A stretch of DNA of 64,000 nt from Ziziphus jujuba (GCF_031755915.1 NC_083389.1:1976001-2040000), one strand, 5' to 3'; numbered from the stretch's first letter, positions 12,642 through 25,112 are shown. Program-made: numbers and translations. The notes: generated by a model from the letters alone, not told the origin.

Positions 12642-12868
12642 TATTATTTATTAATTATTTTGTATATATATATGTATATATAAATTGGGAATGAGTCACT
12701 AGTGTTATAATAAGACACATACAATTGCAATTAGGGTTTTTAGGTGTCTACGATGCCTATTTAGTAAAAATCTGAGAGGAAATGTTAGAAAGTAGTGCGT
12801 CCATTAGGCATTGGTTTTGTTATTTTTGTGTTCTATTTTACAGGTTGATCTGATAAATCAATGGCTAT
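12545..12868 (+). repeat. LTR-like direct repeat, copy 2
   Basis: Matches copy 1 at TTGGCTCATTAAACTGAAGG, the GAAGCCTA segment, the ATT microsatellite, AATTAGGGTTTTTAGG, the GGCATTGGTTTTG stretch and ATAAATCAATGGCTATAT. The two are roughly 1.8 kb apart in the same orientation and strongly diverged. Confidence 0.4.
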
Positions 12869-13544
12869 ATTTATAAGGTTGGTAGGCTATCAGGTGTGGA
12901 ACAGATGATGGTTCAAAATATAATAATAGCCACTCTAAAAACACCAACTTTTCAAAGTTGTTGGTTTCAAGGTTCGAAAGAGCTCCGAAGTTAAGCTTGC
13001 TTAAGCGAGAGTAATCCAAGGATAATGACCTCCTGGAAACTCTGAACAAAAAATCTTATGCCTAGTGCAATGGCTAGTTGGGAATAGTATCAGTAAAGAG
13101 TAATAGATCTATCTATGGAGGCAAGGTGTTACAATTATATTAGAAGCAAACAACAAAAGAAAATGGGTTATAATGCTTCAAAAGAATAAAATGACTTTAA
13201 TAAAAATAAAATCTTAATGACAAAATAGAAACACTAAGAAGAAACTTGACTATGAAATAAATGGATCAAATGAAAAAATAAATAAACTAAAACTATGAAT
13301 TTGAAGAACTAAAATTAAGAGAAATGAGTGATGATATTTGTGGAAACTTTTAGGTGTTGCAAAAATAAAGCTTGGACCCCTTTTGTATAGGCACCAACAT
13401 AAGCTTCTAGATAACTAATAGGCTTGATAGATAAATTTCATCTTGATAAAAACTCCCTAAATATTAATAAAATTGTATTTATCTAGAATTTTCATCCCTT
13501 TTTTAAATTTCATATTTATTTAAAGGTAAATTGCATATTGATAC

Positions 13545-13790
13545 TACAAAGAATTTTAGAATAAGAAGATGAAAGAAAGGAAAATGAAAAAACATTATTT
13601 TGTTGGTATGATTTAAAAAAAAAAATTTTTTTTTAATTATTTTTATTTTTTAAAATTTGGTCCTTTTTTTTTTTTTTCCTTCATATTCTGGTCTTTTTTT
13701 CTTGATGTTTATTTAAGGGTACCATATAGAATAAGAAGATGGAAAAGAGGAAAATGAGAAAACTTTCTTTTTTTTTTTTTGTTTTTTTGT
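13545..13790. repeat. Short imperfect tandem duplication
   Basis: AGAATAAGAAGATG followed by GAGGAAAATGA-type sequence occurs at about 13558 and again at about 13728, each followed by an A/T-rich tract. The two copies are about 175 bp apart. No function is seen. Confidence 0.5.
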
Positions 13791-15764
13791 GTTTGGGCAT
13801 AAAAAATATTTTTAATTTTTGCTCTAGTAAAATTATTTTTTTAGACCAAAATTTCTAATTTTATTTTAGTATACTTTTAGGATAAAAAATATTTAATTAT
13901 GATTATGGGTATTTTAATTTAATTAAGGACACAATTTTTCGAATAAAAAACCATAAATATAAATGGAAAAATAACTAATGTATTTTTTTCAAAATTTTAA
14001 ATTATTTTTTTATTTCTAAAAAATAACCATGACATAGCATGATGTCAAAATAATATCACCACCACTAATTTTAACACCATCAATATGAAAATTCAAAGTT
14101 TAAATTACCCAAATCAAAAGTTCAAAGTTGAAATTACACTACTCTTAAACTTTAAAATACTAAAATGCATTCTATCCATACCCAGTATATATCTATATAT
14201 TGGTCATATTGAGGCAAGAAATCAAGCAATAACTTCTGTTGTTATGTGCAAGTGAGAATCAAGTGATCAATCCTTACTCATGAGGAGAGAATTTTGACAT
14301 TCCTTTTGCATATTCTACATTAGTTAGTCCTACTACTATATTTTATCTTTTGTAAGCTTTACAAATAGAGCCTGTTGGTGTTTGTATGAGCATTGATCAA
14401 AGACACTTTAAGTAGCAATGAAAATATTTTCATTTCTTATTCTCTTATATTTTGTTTACCTTTTCTAAAAGCTTCTTCAACTTTCTCTCATAACTGGAAA
14501 AATATGGAATGGCAAAAAAACATAAATAGTATGCACGTGTATCAATCATCTAATTTATTTAAAAATATGGAGAAAAATTTAGCAAAAGAATATGTAAGTG
14601 GGGAGTTTATAAAATTTATATATACGTATAATATTTATTATAAATAAAAAAAATACATGTATTAGATATACATTAAAATTGTTTATTTTTAATATAAAAT
14701 GATAAAAATATAACCATTAGATAATAATAGTTAGTATATTAAAAAATAAAAAATGGCAAATACGAAACGGAATAAAAGACTAAAATAAGAATATCTTTTA
14801 TACACATTTTTTTATGTTGTTGTAAAAGAAAAAAAAAATTGAAGATATTTAGTTTTTAAAAAATTCATGATTTGTTTTCATTTCTGCAGTATGTTTGATA
14901 CACGATTTAAATTGTAATGGTAACTTCAAAGATCCAAATGAAACAAATTCTAAATTTGTGATGAATTAATTTGACAATCATTGGCTATATTGCACGCATA
15001 TGTGACACACATAACAAGAATTACTTCTTGCAAAAAACAAAAACAAGAATTAGTTTCGGAAATACTTGAAGATAAAAGGATAATATAATTTGATAAATAT
15101 TTTGTTTGTAAAAAATAGCATATTTATGAGAAAATTAACATAAAGTTGCAATATAACAACCTGTAATGGCATTATTCCACACCATACATACATACATGTC
15201 AATTATGACTACATCAGCTAGGTAGCCATCTCCAATAGGTATGTGAATTATTATATATACGTAATATAAAGGTTGGAAAAGCTTCTATTCTATGTGGCAT
15301 AAATATTTAGTTCATAGTCATTCAATCGAAAAATTATTCTTCAATTATTTTTATGTAAATCCCAATTAACCGATGATATGTTTATATATTTTTCTCCTTC
15401 GAAAAATAAGAATAATTAATAACAATTTATTTATCTATTTTTTCCTTTTGAAAAATATTCTGATAAAAAGTGTTTTGATGAATCACACCATCTAACAGAC
15501 TATCTACAATAAATAATGTCTTTGATAATGTCCATTTATTTTTGCCACATCAGCTGAATAAAATCCTTAAACAAAATTATTGGAAAGGGTTTTTTTTTTT
15601 TACCTCTGTCAATATTTTCAATAGGGCAATACAAATATAGCAATTCATAAATTTATTGGACCCAATTTGTCTTGCATATATATACTATCATAAATAATGT
15701 AATAAAATTAAAGATTAAATTTTGTATCTCCAATTTTAATCAAGTGAAATCAAACCCTCATTAC

Positions 15765-16113
15765 GGATGAAAACAATTGAAACAAGCTTTATACTATATT
15801 GACAAAAAACTGTATTTTCAGCTTGTTACAAAGGCGACTCTCATAGCATTATTTATACAACAAGGTAGGGCATTATATATACAAGTTCGTTACAAGAAGA
15901 TACAATAAGTATTACTGATGATTGATGACTACAATAACCTTTCTCAAAGCTTTATCACCTGATAACATTTATCCCTCACTGTTTTTAATAACTTGAAGAT
16001 ACATTTTATCATTTGGAGTCGTCTTATCTAAAACAAACTCTTGCTAGTCTTTGTTATATGATGACATGGATATACGTTGACATGGCTTTAGGACATGCAC
16101 ATCTAGCTTATCA
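15765..16113 (-). repeat. Copia 3' LTR (349 bp)
   Basis: Aligns with the LTR at 9842-10163. On the minus strand it starts TGATAAGC right after a polypurine tract (AGGGGGA, 16114-16120). Its far end reads GGATGAAAAC instead of TGATGAAAAC, so one terminal base has mutated. The 5 bp beyond it (15760-15764) are ATTAC. Confidence 0.8.
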
Positions 16114-16447
16114 TCCCCCTAAAACTGGAAAGCAGAAGGCTGTGAACTCCCAATTTGCTTTGAAAATGAACAAATTGAAAACAACTGAGGGGTTTTGTGA
16201 ACAGACCTGCAACTTGGTGAGCAGATGGTAAGTACTGTGTGTTTGTATTTCCAGATGTAACTTTCTCCCGAATAAAATGATAGTCTAGCTGGATATGTTT
16301 GGTTCTATTATTAAAGACTAGATTAATGGTGAGATAAAGAGCACTAGTGTTGTCACAGTATAGTTTGATTGGTTTAGCATAAGGGATTCCTATCTCTTGT
16401 AGCAAGTATGATATCCAAGCAAGTTCAGCTGCAGCTGAAGCCATTGC
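16114..16447 (-). pseudogene. Copia RNase H, C-terminal fragment
   Basis: The frame at 16103-16444 reads MASAAAELAWISYLL, then YCDNTSALYLTIN, RTKHIQLDYHFIREKV and AGLFTKPLS. These are the standard copia RNase H C-terminal landmarks (catalytic Asp in CDN). Translation runs through the polypurine tract into the LTR. Sequence upstream (RT core, YVDD, RNase H start) is missing, and unrelated LTR-like DNA begins at about 16448. Confidence 0.85.
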
Positions 16448-18760
16448 ATCCCAAAGGTGCCTATACTAACAACCTACTATCCTACAACTAAGGAAAGGGT
16501 GACTAATGCTCACCTCATGCTTACCTTGTAAAATACCTATCTACTATCTCTCACCTTTGCTCCAATAGGATGGTTAATTAGTATCTGCGGCTAATTAATG
16601 ATAACAATAATACATAACACTAGTATTATATGGTGCATCTTAAAATCACATAAATCTAATAATAATCATAAAGTATTACTTCCAACCAAACTGCCAAGAC
16701 CCTCATAGGGTTATCTATCGGAACTTTAGGATGGCATTGACTAAAAGAAACCCCACCAAAAATTTTATAGAAAATCCAACAGCATCTCCCTTGTAAATTA
16801 GACTCTCCCAAATGTTTCCTCCCTGCCTTGCTACAAATTTTCACAAATTTGTAGGACTTCGATAACAATAGCATAGGAATACAAATATAAGAAATAAATA
16901 ATAAACCAAAACCCCAAGATGGCCTCATCTTTTCCTAAGTTTTCACTTACAACAATATCATATTTTTTTTACAGCATTTCATGAATATACCAATCACATA
17001 TATGTAAATAGAAATATAATAATAATATAATAATGAGAGATAAAGATAACTTGGATCCCAGACCTTAAATCATATAGTCTACTAAAATATATACATATAA
17101 ATTCTATAGTTAGTAACCGATAAATTGTCAGACAACTTGTAATAAACTAAATTACATTTAAGATGCATATATGGAAACAATACTTTAGATTGATCAATTG
17201 AGGTATTACGCTAACTCTGATAACATGATGACTAACCATAACCTACGTAAATATTTATATACATTTTCTTTATATATATATATATATATAAATATGCACA
17301 CAGTCCCTTGAAGACTTTGTATAAACCTATCTTATCTGACATCTAAAATTGGAGTTTTTCTTGCATGTGGTATTCTAATGAAATTAGACCTTCAACTAGT
17401 TTTCCATGACCATTAGAAGCTTATATGCATCACAAAATACAAACTAATTTTGCATTATGGGTCAAATTTTACAAGGTATTATCCTAAAGTTCCCTCATTT
17501 TGGTTTATACTCAATACTCAACCAAAATTTAAAAATTGTACACCAAATTAAACTAAAGGAATGGGTATTTCATTTGTGAATTTACCTAGCCCATAGATGG
17601 TTGGTGATGAATGGATTCCTTGCTTAAAAGTCACCGCCATAATGGGTTTCACTCTACCAGTCATACATGCTTGATTCGAGCTAAAAGGAGGTTAGAATCA
17701 TGTTCAAGAACTTTGAAACTTATGGAAGAGAGTATCCCGTCAACCTGGAAGTAGTCTGAATCCAGCAATTGGATCAAGACATGGTTGTTGAAGTTGGACA
17801 TTGATTTCGGTGCATCGATAAGCCTCCTAGCGTGAGATTTGGTGGAGAGGTTAGGTTTCATGAAGGCAACAAGGTGGTGCAAGCAATGAGGTGGTAAATG
17901 TGGCCGACAGTAAGTTATTTCCTTAGTGAAAAAAATGGGTCATATCTGACACCATCCTTTCTCCATATCTTTTTTCAGGCCAAACTGGGATTTAACTCAA
18001 TCAGTAGGGAGTTGTTCAAACAACATGGGGTGTTATTTGAACAACACTAGTTATAGCAAACCCAAATGTGACACCTGTCAGGGTGTAGTTTGGACAACCT
18101 GGCTGGTCAATCACTGAAATTTTGACACATGGCATGGTTAGAAGACATTTTTTATTTATCTTTTTATCTTTTTTGAAGAAAATGCTACCTGTGGGACCAA
18201 TAAGGTGTGTTGCTTGTCTATGAATGCTAGAACCCCTTCCGTAATTCCTTACTAGAACCTTAGGGTGGCCTCAACTTGGGAAAACACCATAAAAAATTCT
18301 ACAGAAAATTCAACAGCATCTTCCCTTAGATATGGATTTTCCTAAAATTTTCTCTACACAAAAAACACAGTTCTAAGTATACATTCACCTTATTCCTTCC
18401 ATTTACTACAATTTTCTATAAATTTTAGTACTCCAATAAATGGTAAGCAACAAAATAAATAAATAAATACAATACCCTTGGTCTATAATTGCCATCAGAG
18501 TATTCTAAGAATATTTGAAATATAAATATGACAAATAAAAGGAAACTAATACTAATAAAATAATAATAATATGAGAGATAGGAAAGACTGCATGATACAA
18601 CCGAAAGAGCATCGCAGTCAAATGGGTTGCACAGCTCGTACGGTCAATCTACTATCTACCTAGACCTAGAAGAACATGTTTCTAAAATAAAGAAAACAAA
18701 TGATATGCTAATTATCCAAGTAAATGGTATCATTCTAATATTAACAATATAAATAATAAT
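16448..18760 (-). mobile_element. Gypsy LTR-like block, inverted relative to 3815-6282
   Basis: The part 17665-18760 is the reverse complement of 5190-6282. The part 16448-16560 matches about 4600-4700 in complement (GTAGGTA.GTA, then CTTAGTTGTAGGATAG.AGGTT). A further stretch at 16720-16810 is a diverged repeat of 18250-18345. The block therefore holds pieces of more than one copy of the same LTR family. The small frame at 17661-17882 mirrors the short frame at 5925-6203 on the left and has no known domain. Confidence 0.55.
17665..18760 (-). repeat. Right arm of ~1.1-kb inverted repeat
   Basis: Reverse-complement partner of 5190-6282. See that entry for the shared landmarks. The right arm contains a 'TCTTTTTTGAAGAAAATGCTACC' difference near 18168 and a shorter ATT tract near 18755. 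Confidence 0.75.
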
Positions 18761-19209
18761 AATAATAAATAGGAATATATAAGTACTTAACTTTTGTGCA
18801 TTTGAACTGATACATTTCAGGTGGATGCTTAAATACTTTAGGTGTCTCAAAATATGGTTGACCTCATTGCTTGATGATGATCTATCAGCATCATTATTGG
18901 GAGGGCGTGTTGATCAAACGGGTCCATAAATCTACATCAAAAGAATAAGAACAAAAAATAAATTAAAACAATAATAAAAAATAACAAATTCATATATTAA
19001 ATAAGCACAACTAAATTTTGCACAAATTAATTGAAAAAAATAACAAAAAAATTAATTAAGCAAATTAAGCATTTGTGAATGTACACATAATTAACAAAAA
19101 AATATAATAACAATGGAAAACATATAATGACAATGGAACAAAAAATCAAATAAAACAATAATAACAAATATAATTATTTAAGCATAAGTTAATGAATCTA
19201 ATTACGAAT

Positions 19210-20050
19210 TTGTTTAGCATATGGTATGTTCTTTATCCATACCCCCTCGTAATCATTATGAACATAGCCATTATCACATTCTTCCTCATTATCACTTTCA
19301 ACCACACTTGCCAACTGAAAGACAAATGGTTGTGAACCATCGTAGAATCTCTAAGAACATCTTCTGCAACTAATCCATCATCAACAAAAGTACCATGTTG
19401 TAGTGGAGTTAAAAGTACAGACCATCTAGAATCAAGTTGATTCTCAACATAGACTACTTGTTGAACTTGTGAAGCCATAATGAATGGGTTAGATTTATAT
19501 CCAATTTTATTTAAGTTAATACATGGAAAACACATCTCATCAACCTTCACACCACTACTGTCAACCAAATCACATTTGAATACGAGAATTCAAAACACAG
19601 TGTAATTGACATCCCAGATTTCTCTTATTGCCCCATAGTATGTCATCTCAGCTAAAATAAGGTTATTGTCCTTAACATTAGCAAAATGCTCACTTTTAGC
19701 AACCACCTTTACCCCACAATTCTAGGTGAGCCGCTTATTATCCTTATCCAAAGTGTTGAATCGAACTCCTTTAATCTCATATCCTTCATGTTTTGTTACC
19801 AACCATTACAAACCATGTACATTCTATCTTAATGTTTTGGAAACTATATGATTTGGTTGACTTTGCATTTGTGCAATATAGTAAATGGAAATACAATTAT
19901 ACATTTTTACTCACTAAACCTAAAGTTTTTAACAGTTTATTTTGAACATACCTTATCATGTAACCAATACATAAATGTACGTTTATGTTCATCTTGAAAC
20001 CATTTTGGTTTTTTTCCTCGATTTTTTTTCTTAACATCAAGGCTTCCAAA
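19210..20050 (-). pseudogene. CACTA transposon ORF with DUF4216-like domain, decayed
   Basis: Minus-strand frames read FDTLDKDNKRLT, CGVKVVAKSEHFANVKDNN, YYGAIREIWDVNY, then VDSSGVKVDEMCFPCINLN and QVVYVENQLDSRWSVLLTP. This is the conserved core of the DUF4216 domain that follows the TNP2-like transposase in plant CACTA elements. Upstream, near 19950-20050, is WFQDEHKRTFMYWLHDKV, a match to the segment before the domain. Stops interrupt the frame (near 19612 and 19722). The TNP2 transposase domain itself is not present. The Ulp1-like sequence at 386-1637 could be from the same class of element. Confidence 0.7.
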
Positions 20051-20399
20051 TGAATTCTAAAATAAAGAAAAGTTTTCTTATTTAATAAATATATTTAAAA
20101 TAATTACTAATTTATACTTTAACATGGATATATGTAATCTCATGTACGGTTCCACCTCCTATACATTCGATAGTACACATATATGGACTTACTCCTAAAG
20201 TTGTTGATAAATTGTGGAAACCATTACAATTCAAAATTCCCACGCATATTATAACAACTATAGCTTTAATTTAAAATTATAAACATAATAAAAATATACA
20301 AAATGAATATTTTTTTCTAATTCAGACTCATATAATAATTCAATTTCATATTATCAACCAATAAAATAAAATTAAGGATACATTTTTCAATGACTCCAA

Positions 20400-20857
20400 A
20401 TTCGACACAATCCCAGTAACCAAACCCAAACACAACTTGAAGCCAAGTCGATCACCCAATGGAGCAAACTTCAGTCGCTGTGCTAACCCAAACCACTGCA
20501 CAAAGAGTGACCAAAATCCAAATGAAAACCCAACCCCATTGCAAAATCAAGAACAAAACTCTAATTCTAAGCAAAATCGCGACAAAAAACCCAATCCCAA
20601 GCAAAATCATAAACAAAATATCAACCCAAACAAGATTAAGAAAAATCTCCGATTAAATTTGAAAAAAAAAACCCACGACCTAAGTTTTTTCAACCTTCAA
20701 CCTGTGCAACATTGCAGTACAGCAAGCAGTAACCTAGCAATCCAGTAAAAATAGCAACCCAGCAAACCAACAACAAACACACCAAGAAACCCAGCAATGA
20801 TAGTAATCCACCAACCCAATAACCCAACAACAAACCCAGCAGTGACAGTTCACCAGT
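20400..20857. other. AAC/CCA-rich internal CACTA sequence, left of gypsy insertion
   Basis: Low-complexity CCCAGCAA / AACCCAA sequence lies on this side of element B. On the other side (28606-28700) there are related phrases such as AGTGAACCCAGTACAAC. The imperfect target duplication CCAGT/CTAGT joins the two flanks, so I read both as one CACTA remnant split by element B. Reading frames here are Asn/Gln/Pro-rich by composition and are not called as genes. Confidence 0.45.
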
Positions 20858-22052
20858 TGATATGAACCTAGGTTGACTTGCTCTTAAACCCGAATTCTAT
20901 TAGCCTGGATCAAAATTAAGTTCAGATTCTAATGGCCAACTTGACCCCTAATCAATCTGTGATTAAAAACCTTGGTATATGTTGAAGATGCCACAATATG
21001 TTCTTGATTGTCCTCTTGAGAAGTCAAACTAAAACACTCGCTCTCTATTCCGTGTTTTAGGTGTTCTAAAGAGAGCAAAGAGAAATCTTTTTCACAGTAA
21101 TTTTTCTGAATGAACAATGTAGTGTCATTTATTGAGAAACAAGCCTTTAAATAGGCTAAAGTGACAAAATCAAAACCCTAAAATAATACGTAAAAACCGG
21201 CCAATAAAACTAAATAAAAGGTGTGGCTAAATTTTATGTCTTTTCTAATCTAATATGCATTAATTAATTTCTTAACTTTTAAAGAGGAATTAATTAATTT
21301 ACAATCACAAATATTAAAATTCAGCCTTCCTAAATTAATTTGTCTAGTAAATAATTAAATAAAAACAAAAAATAAAGACTATTTTTTAAAACAAAAGTCA
21401 AATTTCATATTTGGAAAATAGTTGATTAATTTTCCCAATAAGTTGTACTTGTCCAATAGCCTGCTAATTTAGGTTCCAAATCTGATTTGACTAGTTTTCT
21501 AAATAAGCTGTGCTTGTCTAATCTCCAACTAATTTAGGCTCCAAATCTGATTCAACATGCCATGTAGGATGCCTAGTACGATTAGAACTAGTCCCCACAT
21601 GTTTCCATTGATTGAAATTATCAAAGCTTGCTTGGAATGCAAGTGGGCTCCTCCCCAACGCCAAACTAGCTAAATCCAGCCAATGTGAAAACTTGGACAC
21701 TAATGACATACTTGGGCGCCCTTGCTCTACCCTGATATGATTTCATGGGCTGTTAGTGAGCTCAAGCACATTCATAGGCTAACAAACTCGCCCATTACTA
21801 GTCAAAGTCCTCAAATACACCAAAATAGCTTCTCGGGTCAATTTCTGCCTTCATAACTTGGATGCTCAGCACGGGCTTAGAATCGTTTGGTACTAACATG
21901 TCCTCTTGAGATTTAATTACATTTTGTATGAAGCTAACAAAATTGTCCTTAAACCTCTTAGCTTAAGCCCTAATAATTGGCCTGGTCTTCATTGCACAGG
22001 ATCAACACCCTAGCAAGTAGTTAATTGTACGAGTATGGGGGGGTTCTCATCA
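20858..22052 (-). repeat. Element B 3' LTR (1195 bp)
   Basis: Bounded by TGATATGAACC at 20858 and GGTTCTCATCA at 22052 (plus-strand reading). It aligns with 27491-28605 throughout, including the CACTCGCTCTCTATTC phrase, the GGCCAATAAAACTAAA stretch and the final GGTTCTCATCA. On the minus strand the polypurine tract AAGAGGAGGGGAA directly precedes it. Confidence 0.85.
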
Positions 22053-23040
22053 TTCCCCTCCTCTTGAAAATGATTTACCTTCAAATCGAAATCATCACCT
22101 GTAGAAAAAGAAGGTAAATTAAAAACATTAAAAAATAGCATTCACGTTATACTCACCTGGAAAATCATGCTTGTAGGCGTTTTTATTGACCCTCCCCAAA
22201 ACTTGAAAAGGTCCATCTCCTTGAGGCAAAAGCTTTAACTTGCGTTGTTCAAAAAACTTCTCGTTTCTCAAGTACAACCAAACCCAATCTCCTAGTTCGA
22301 ACACTACCTTAATCCAACCTTGGCTAGCAGCTTTAGCATACTGTTTAGTCATCCTGTCAATGTTTTCTTTAGTCTTTTCATGAATCTACTTAACAAACTC
22401 AGCTTTCTATTTACCATCTAGATTAGCATGTTCACTTAAAGGCAAAGATGTTAAATCCAATGGGGTTAAAGGATTAAAAACATAAAAAATTTTGAATGGT
22501 GAATATTTAGTAGTAGAATGTATGGTTCTATTATAAGCAAATTTAACATGCGGCAAACATTCTTCCTAAGTTCTCAAATTTCTACTAATTAATGCTCTCA
22601 ACAATGCAGACAAAGTTGTATTCAATATTTCATCTTATCCATCAGTCTGTGGATGACAAGTAGTGAAAAATAAAAATTTTAGTACCTAACTTAGTCTACA
22701 ATGTTTTCCAAAAATAACTTAAGAACTTAGCATCCCTATCTGAAATAATAGTCCTAGACATGCCATGAACTCTCACCACTTCCTTAAAGAACAAATTAGC
22801 TACATGAGATGCATCATCAATCCTATTACATGCTATGAAATGTGCCATCTTAGAAAATCATCAACAACCACAAAAATAGAGTCCTCACCCATCCTTAACC
22901 TAGGTAACCCCAATACAAAATCCATAGATAAATCTACCCAAGGATAAGAAGGAATAGGTAATGGCATATACAAACCATGTGGTTTTAGCTTAGATTTTGA
23001 TTTTCTACATGTGATATACCTCTCACAAATCCTCTTTACA
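22053..23040 (-). pseudogene. Element B integrase
   Basis: Minus-strand frames contain [36 protein letters not shown] (second catalytic Asp), a broken [15 protein letters not shown] helix region, and the C-terminal DNA-binding part at 22128-22352 ([17 protein letters not shown], then [17 protein letters not shown]). The DGQTE segment with the catalytic Glu is garbled near 22640. Many stops are present. The C-terminal frame would run through the polypurine tract into the LTR. Confidence 0.85.
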
Positions 23041-24460
23041 TCTCTCCTTATGTTCTCCAGTAAAAGTATTATTGTAATATGGACAAAGTTTTGCTACATC
23101 AAAGTGTCCTCACCAAAGTCAATATCATGCTCATAAATTTCCTTACTTGTTCAAAACCAAAAAATTTAGCATCTAAGGTTGAAAATAAAACATATCTTCA
23201 GGATAAAGCATCGACTACCACATTTTCTTTAACTTTCTTGTAGCGTATAACATAAGGAAAAGTCTCAATGAATTCAATCCACCTTCCATGCCATCGGTTA
23301 AGCTTCTTTTGGCCCTTAATATGCTTCAAAAATTCATGATCTCTGTTAATGCCAAATTTCTTTGGCATCTAGTAATGTTGTCATGTCTCCAAAGCTCAAA
23401 CTAAAGCATACATCTCTTTGTCATAAGTTGGATAATTCAATGCCGCCTTATTCAACTTCTCACTAAAGTATGCTATAGGTCTTTCTTCCTGCATCAACAC
23501 CACTGCAATATATACACCTGAAGTATACATTCAATCTCAAAAGTCTTAGAAAAATTAGGTAAAACCAGTAGAGGAACATTAGTTAATTTTTCTTTCAACA
23601 AGTTAAAAGACTTTTCTTGTGCCTTTCCCTATTGGAATCCCACACTCTTCTTGATTATTTTGGTCAATGTGCCGCAATGGTACTAAATCCCTTGACAAAT
23701 CTCATGTAAAAACTAGGTAAACCATGAAAACTTCTTACTGGGTAATAGTAATAGGTTTCGGCCAATCTTGGATTACTTTGACCTTGGATTGGTCAACCTT
23801 GATTCCTGCAACACTCACAACAAATCTTAGAAACACAAGCTCATCTTTACAAAAATCACACATTTTGGGATTAGCAAACAATCCTTCTTTCCTAAGTACT
23901 TCTAAAACTAATCTAAGGTGTTTTACATGTTATCTAAATTCCTACTATATACAAGAATATCATCAAAAATAAGCAACCACAAATTTTCCAATGACTTGGC
24001 ACATCACATGGTTCATGAATCTCATGAAAGTACTAGGTGCATTAATTAATCCAAAAGGCATTACTAACCACTTATACAAACCATGTTTTATCTTAAATGC
24101 AATCTTCCACTCATCTCCATTGTTCATTCTTATTTGATGAGACCCATTCCTAAGGTCAATCTTTAAAAACATGCATGCACCATATAATTCATCAAGCATA
24201 TCATTTAATGCATGAATAAGATGCCTATACTTGACAGTTATGTTTTTAATGGCCCTACAATCTATAAACATTCTCCAAAATCCATCTTTCTTAGGCACTA
24301 ACAATCAAGGTATAGCACATTGACTCGTGCTTTCTCTAATGTAACCTTTGTTTAGCAATTCACTTACCTAGCATTGAAGCTCATTTGTCTCCTAGGGATT
24401 ACTTTTGTACACAGGCCTATTAGGAATTGTGGCTTCAGGGATGAAATCTATTTGGTGTTC
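23041..24460 (-). pseudogene. Element B reverse transcriptase and RNase H
   Basis: The best frame (23963-24304) has [35 protein letters not shown] and [19 protein letters not shown], standard gypsy RT. At the catalytic YFDD motif (about 23963-23972) an extra T shifts the frame, so the active site is destroyed exactly there. Further downstream, frames with stops show the RT thumb and RNase H (KVDQSKVKVIQDWP, then FSKTFEIE). Upstream, QEFDDIFLEEIPTGLLPIQG marks the linker between protease and RT (24420-24530). Confidence 0.85.
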
Positions 24461-24975
24461 AATTCCTTGAATAGGTAGTAAACCAGTAGGAATCTCCTCT
24501 AGAAAAATGTCATCAAACTCCTGCAAAAGAGAAGAAATAGAGCTCGGCAATGCAGGCTATTCAGGATTAGCAAGATGATTTAAAAATGCATCTTTATATA
24601 TCATGACCAGCATAGGTTTCTTATTTAAAAATTCCTTTTTAACCTCACCTTGACTAAGATAAAAGTTGATATTTTTCTTCTCTTCCTTTTCTTCTCACTC
24701 TCAGGTTTAGAAAGCTTACCTAAGTGATGCGACTCGGTTTTGCCCTCTTATTTGCTTGTTGAAGCTGTGGGTGGCATGATGGTCTTCTCCCTTTGCCATT
24801 CGGCCCCCCTTCTTTGTTGCATTTGCATTTGATTTCAAAACACCTCCCTTGGTATCACGACCTAAACTTAAATTTATTACTTTTAAATTGAAACGCAATG
24901 GAATTTTCTCGATTATAGTGTATAGCATTCTTGTCAAATTGCCACGATCTTCCCAATAAAATATGTCCTACATAC
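24461..24975 (-). pseudogene. Element B protease C-terminal remnant and linker
   Basis: [20 protein letters not shown] on the minus strand (about 24890-24960) is the C-terminal half of the aspartic protease, as in elements A and E. A Lys/Glu-rich linker follows. The N-terminal half, with the catalytic D-S/T-G, is missing and a chloroplast matK fragment stands in its place. Confidence 0.8.
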
Positions 24976-25112
24976 GGGGTATTTTTTAAGCGAATTTATT
25001 TCTATGGAAAAATAAAACATCCTGTACAAGAAGTCTTTTCTAATGATTTTCCGGCGGTCTTATGGATCTTCATGGAGCCTTTCATGCATTATGTTAGATA
25101 TCAAGGAAAATT
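24976..25112 (+). pseudogene. matK: Chloroplast matK fragment inserted in element B protease
   Basis: On the plus strand, opposite to the element, the frame within 24931-25257 reads [26 protein letters not shown] and [12 protein letters not shown]. This is a continuous ~45-residue match to the middle of the chloroplast intron maturase MatK ([35 protein letters not shown]). On both sides the sequence reverts at once to minus-strand gypsy coding: [12 protein letters not shown] to the left, and the segment before the protease to the right. About 90 protease codons, including the active site, are missing. It looks like organelle DNA used as filler in double-strand-break repair. Identity as matK is from memory of the family. 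Confidence 0.8.

Larger units (their letters stand above)
10169..15759. other. AT-rich intergenic block with diverged repeats
   Basis: No coding gene was recognised across 5.6 kb. Contents seen are a T homopolymer of almost 30 bases near 10520, two diverged LTR-like direct repeats (10740-11050 and 12545-12868), a possible MITE at 11041, ATT microsatellite tracts near 12615-12650, a short tandem duplication near 13545-13790 and many A/T runs. It lies between two copia ends that carry the same 5-bp flank. Confidence 0.5.

Noticed and set aside
15180..15700. Possible MITE in AT-rich DNA
   Set aside because: No convincing inverted terminal repeats or target duplication could be matched by eye.
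20437..20748. Asn/Gln/Pro-rich 103-codon frame
   Set aside because: It comes from low-complexity CCAA/CAAA sequence inside a CACTA remnant; two frames are open for the same reason.
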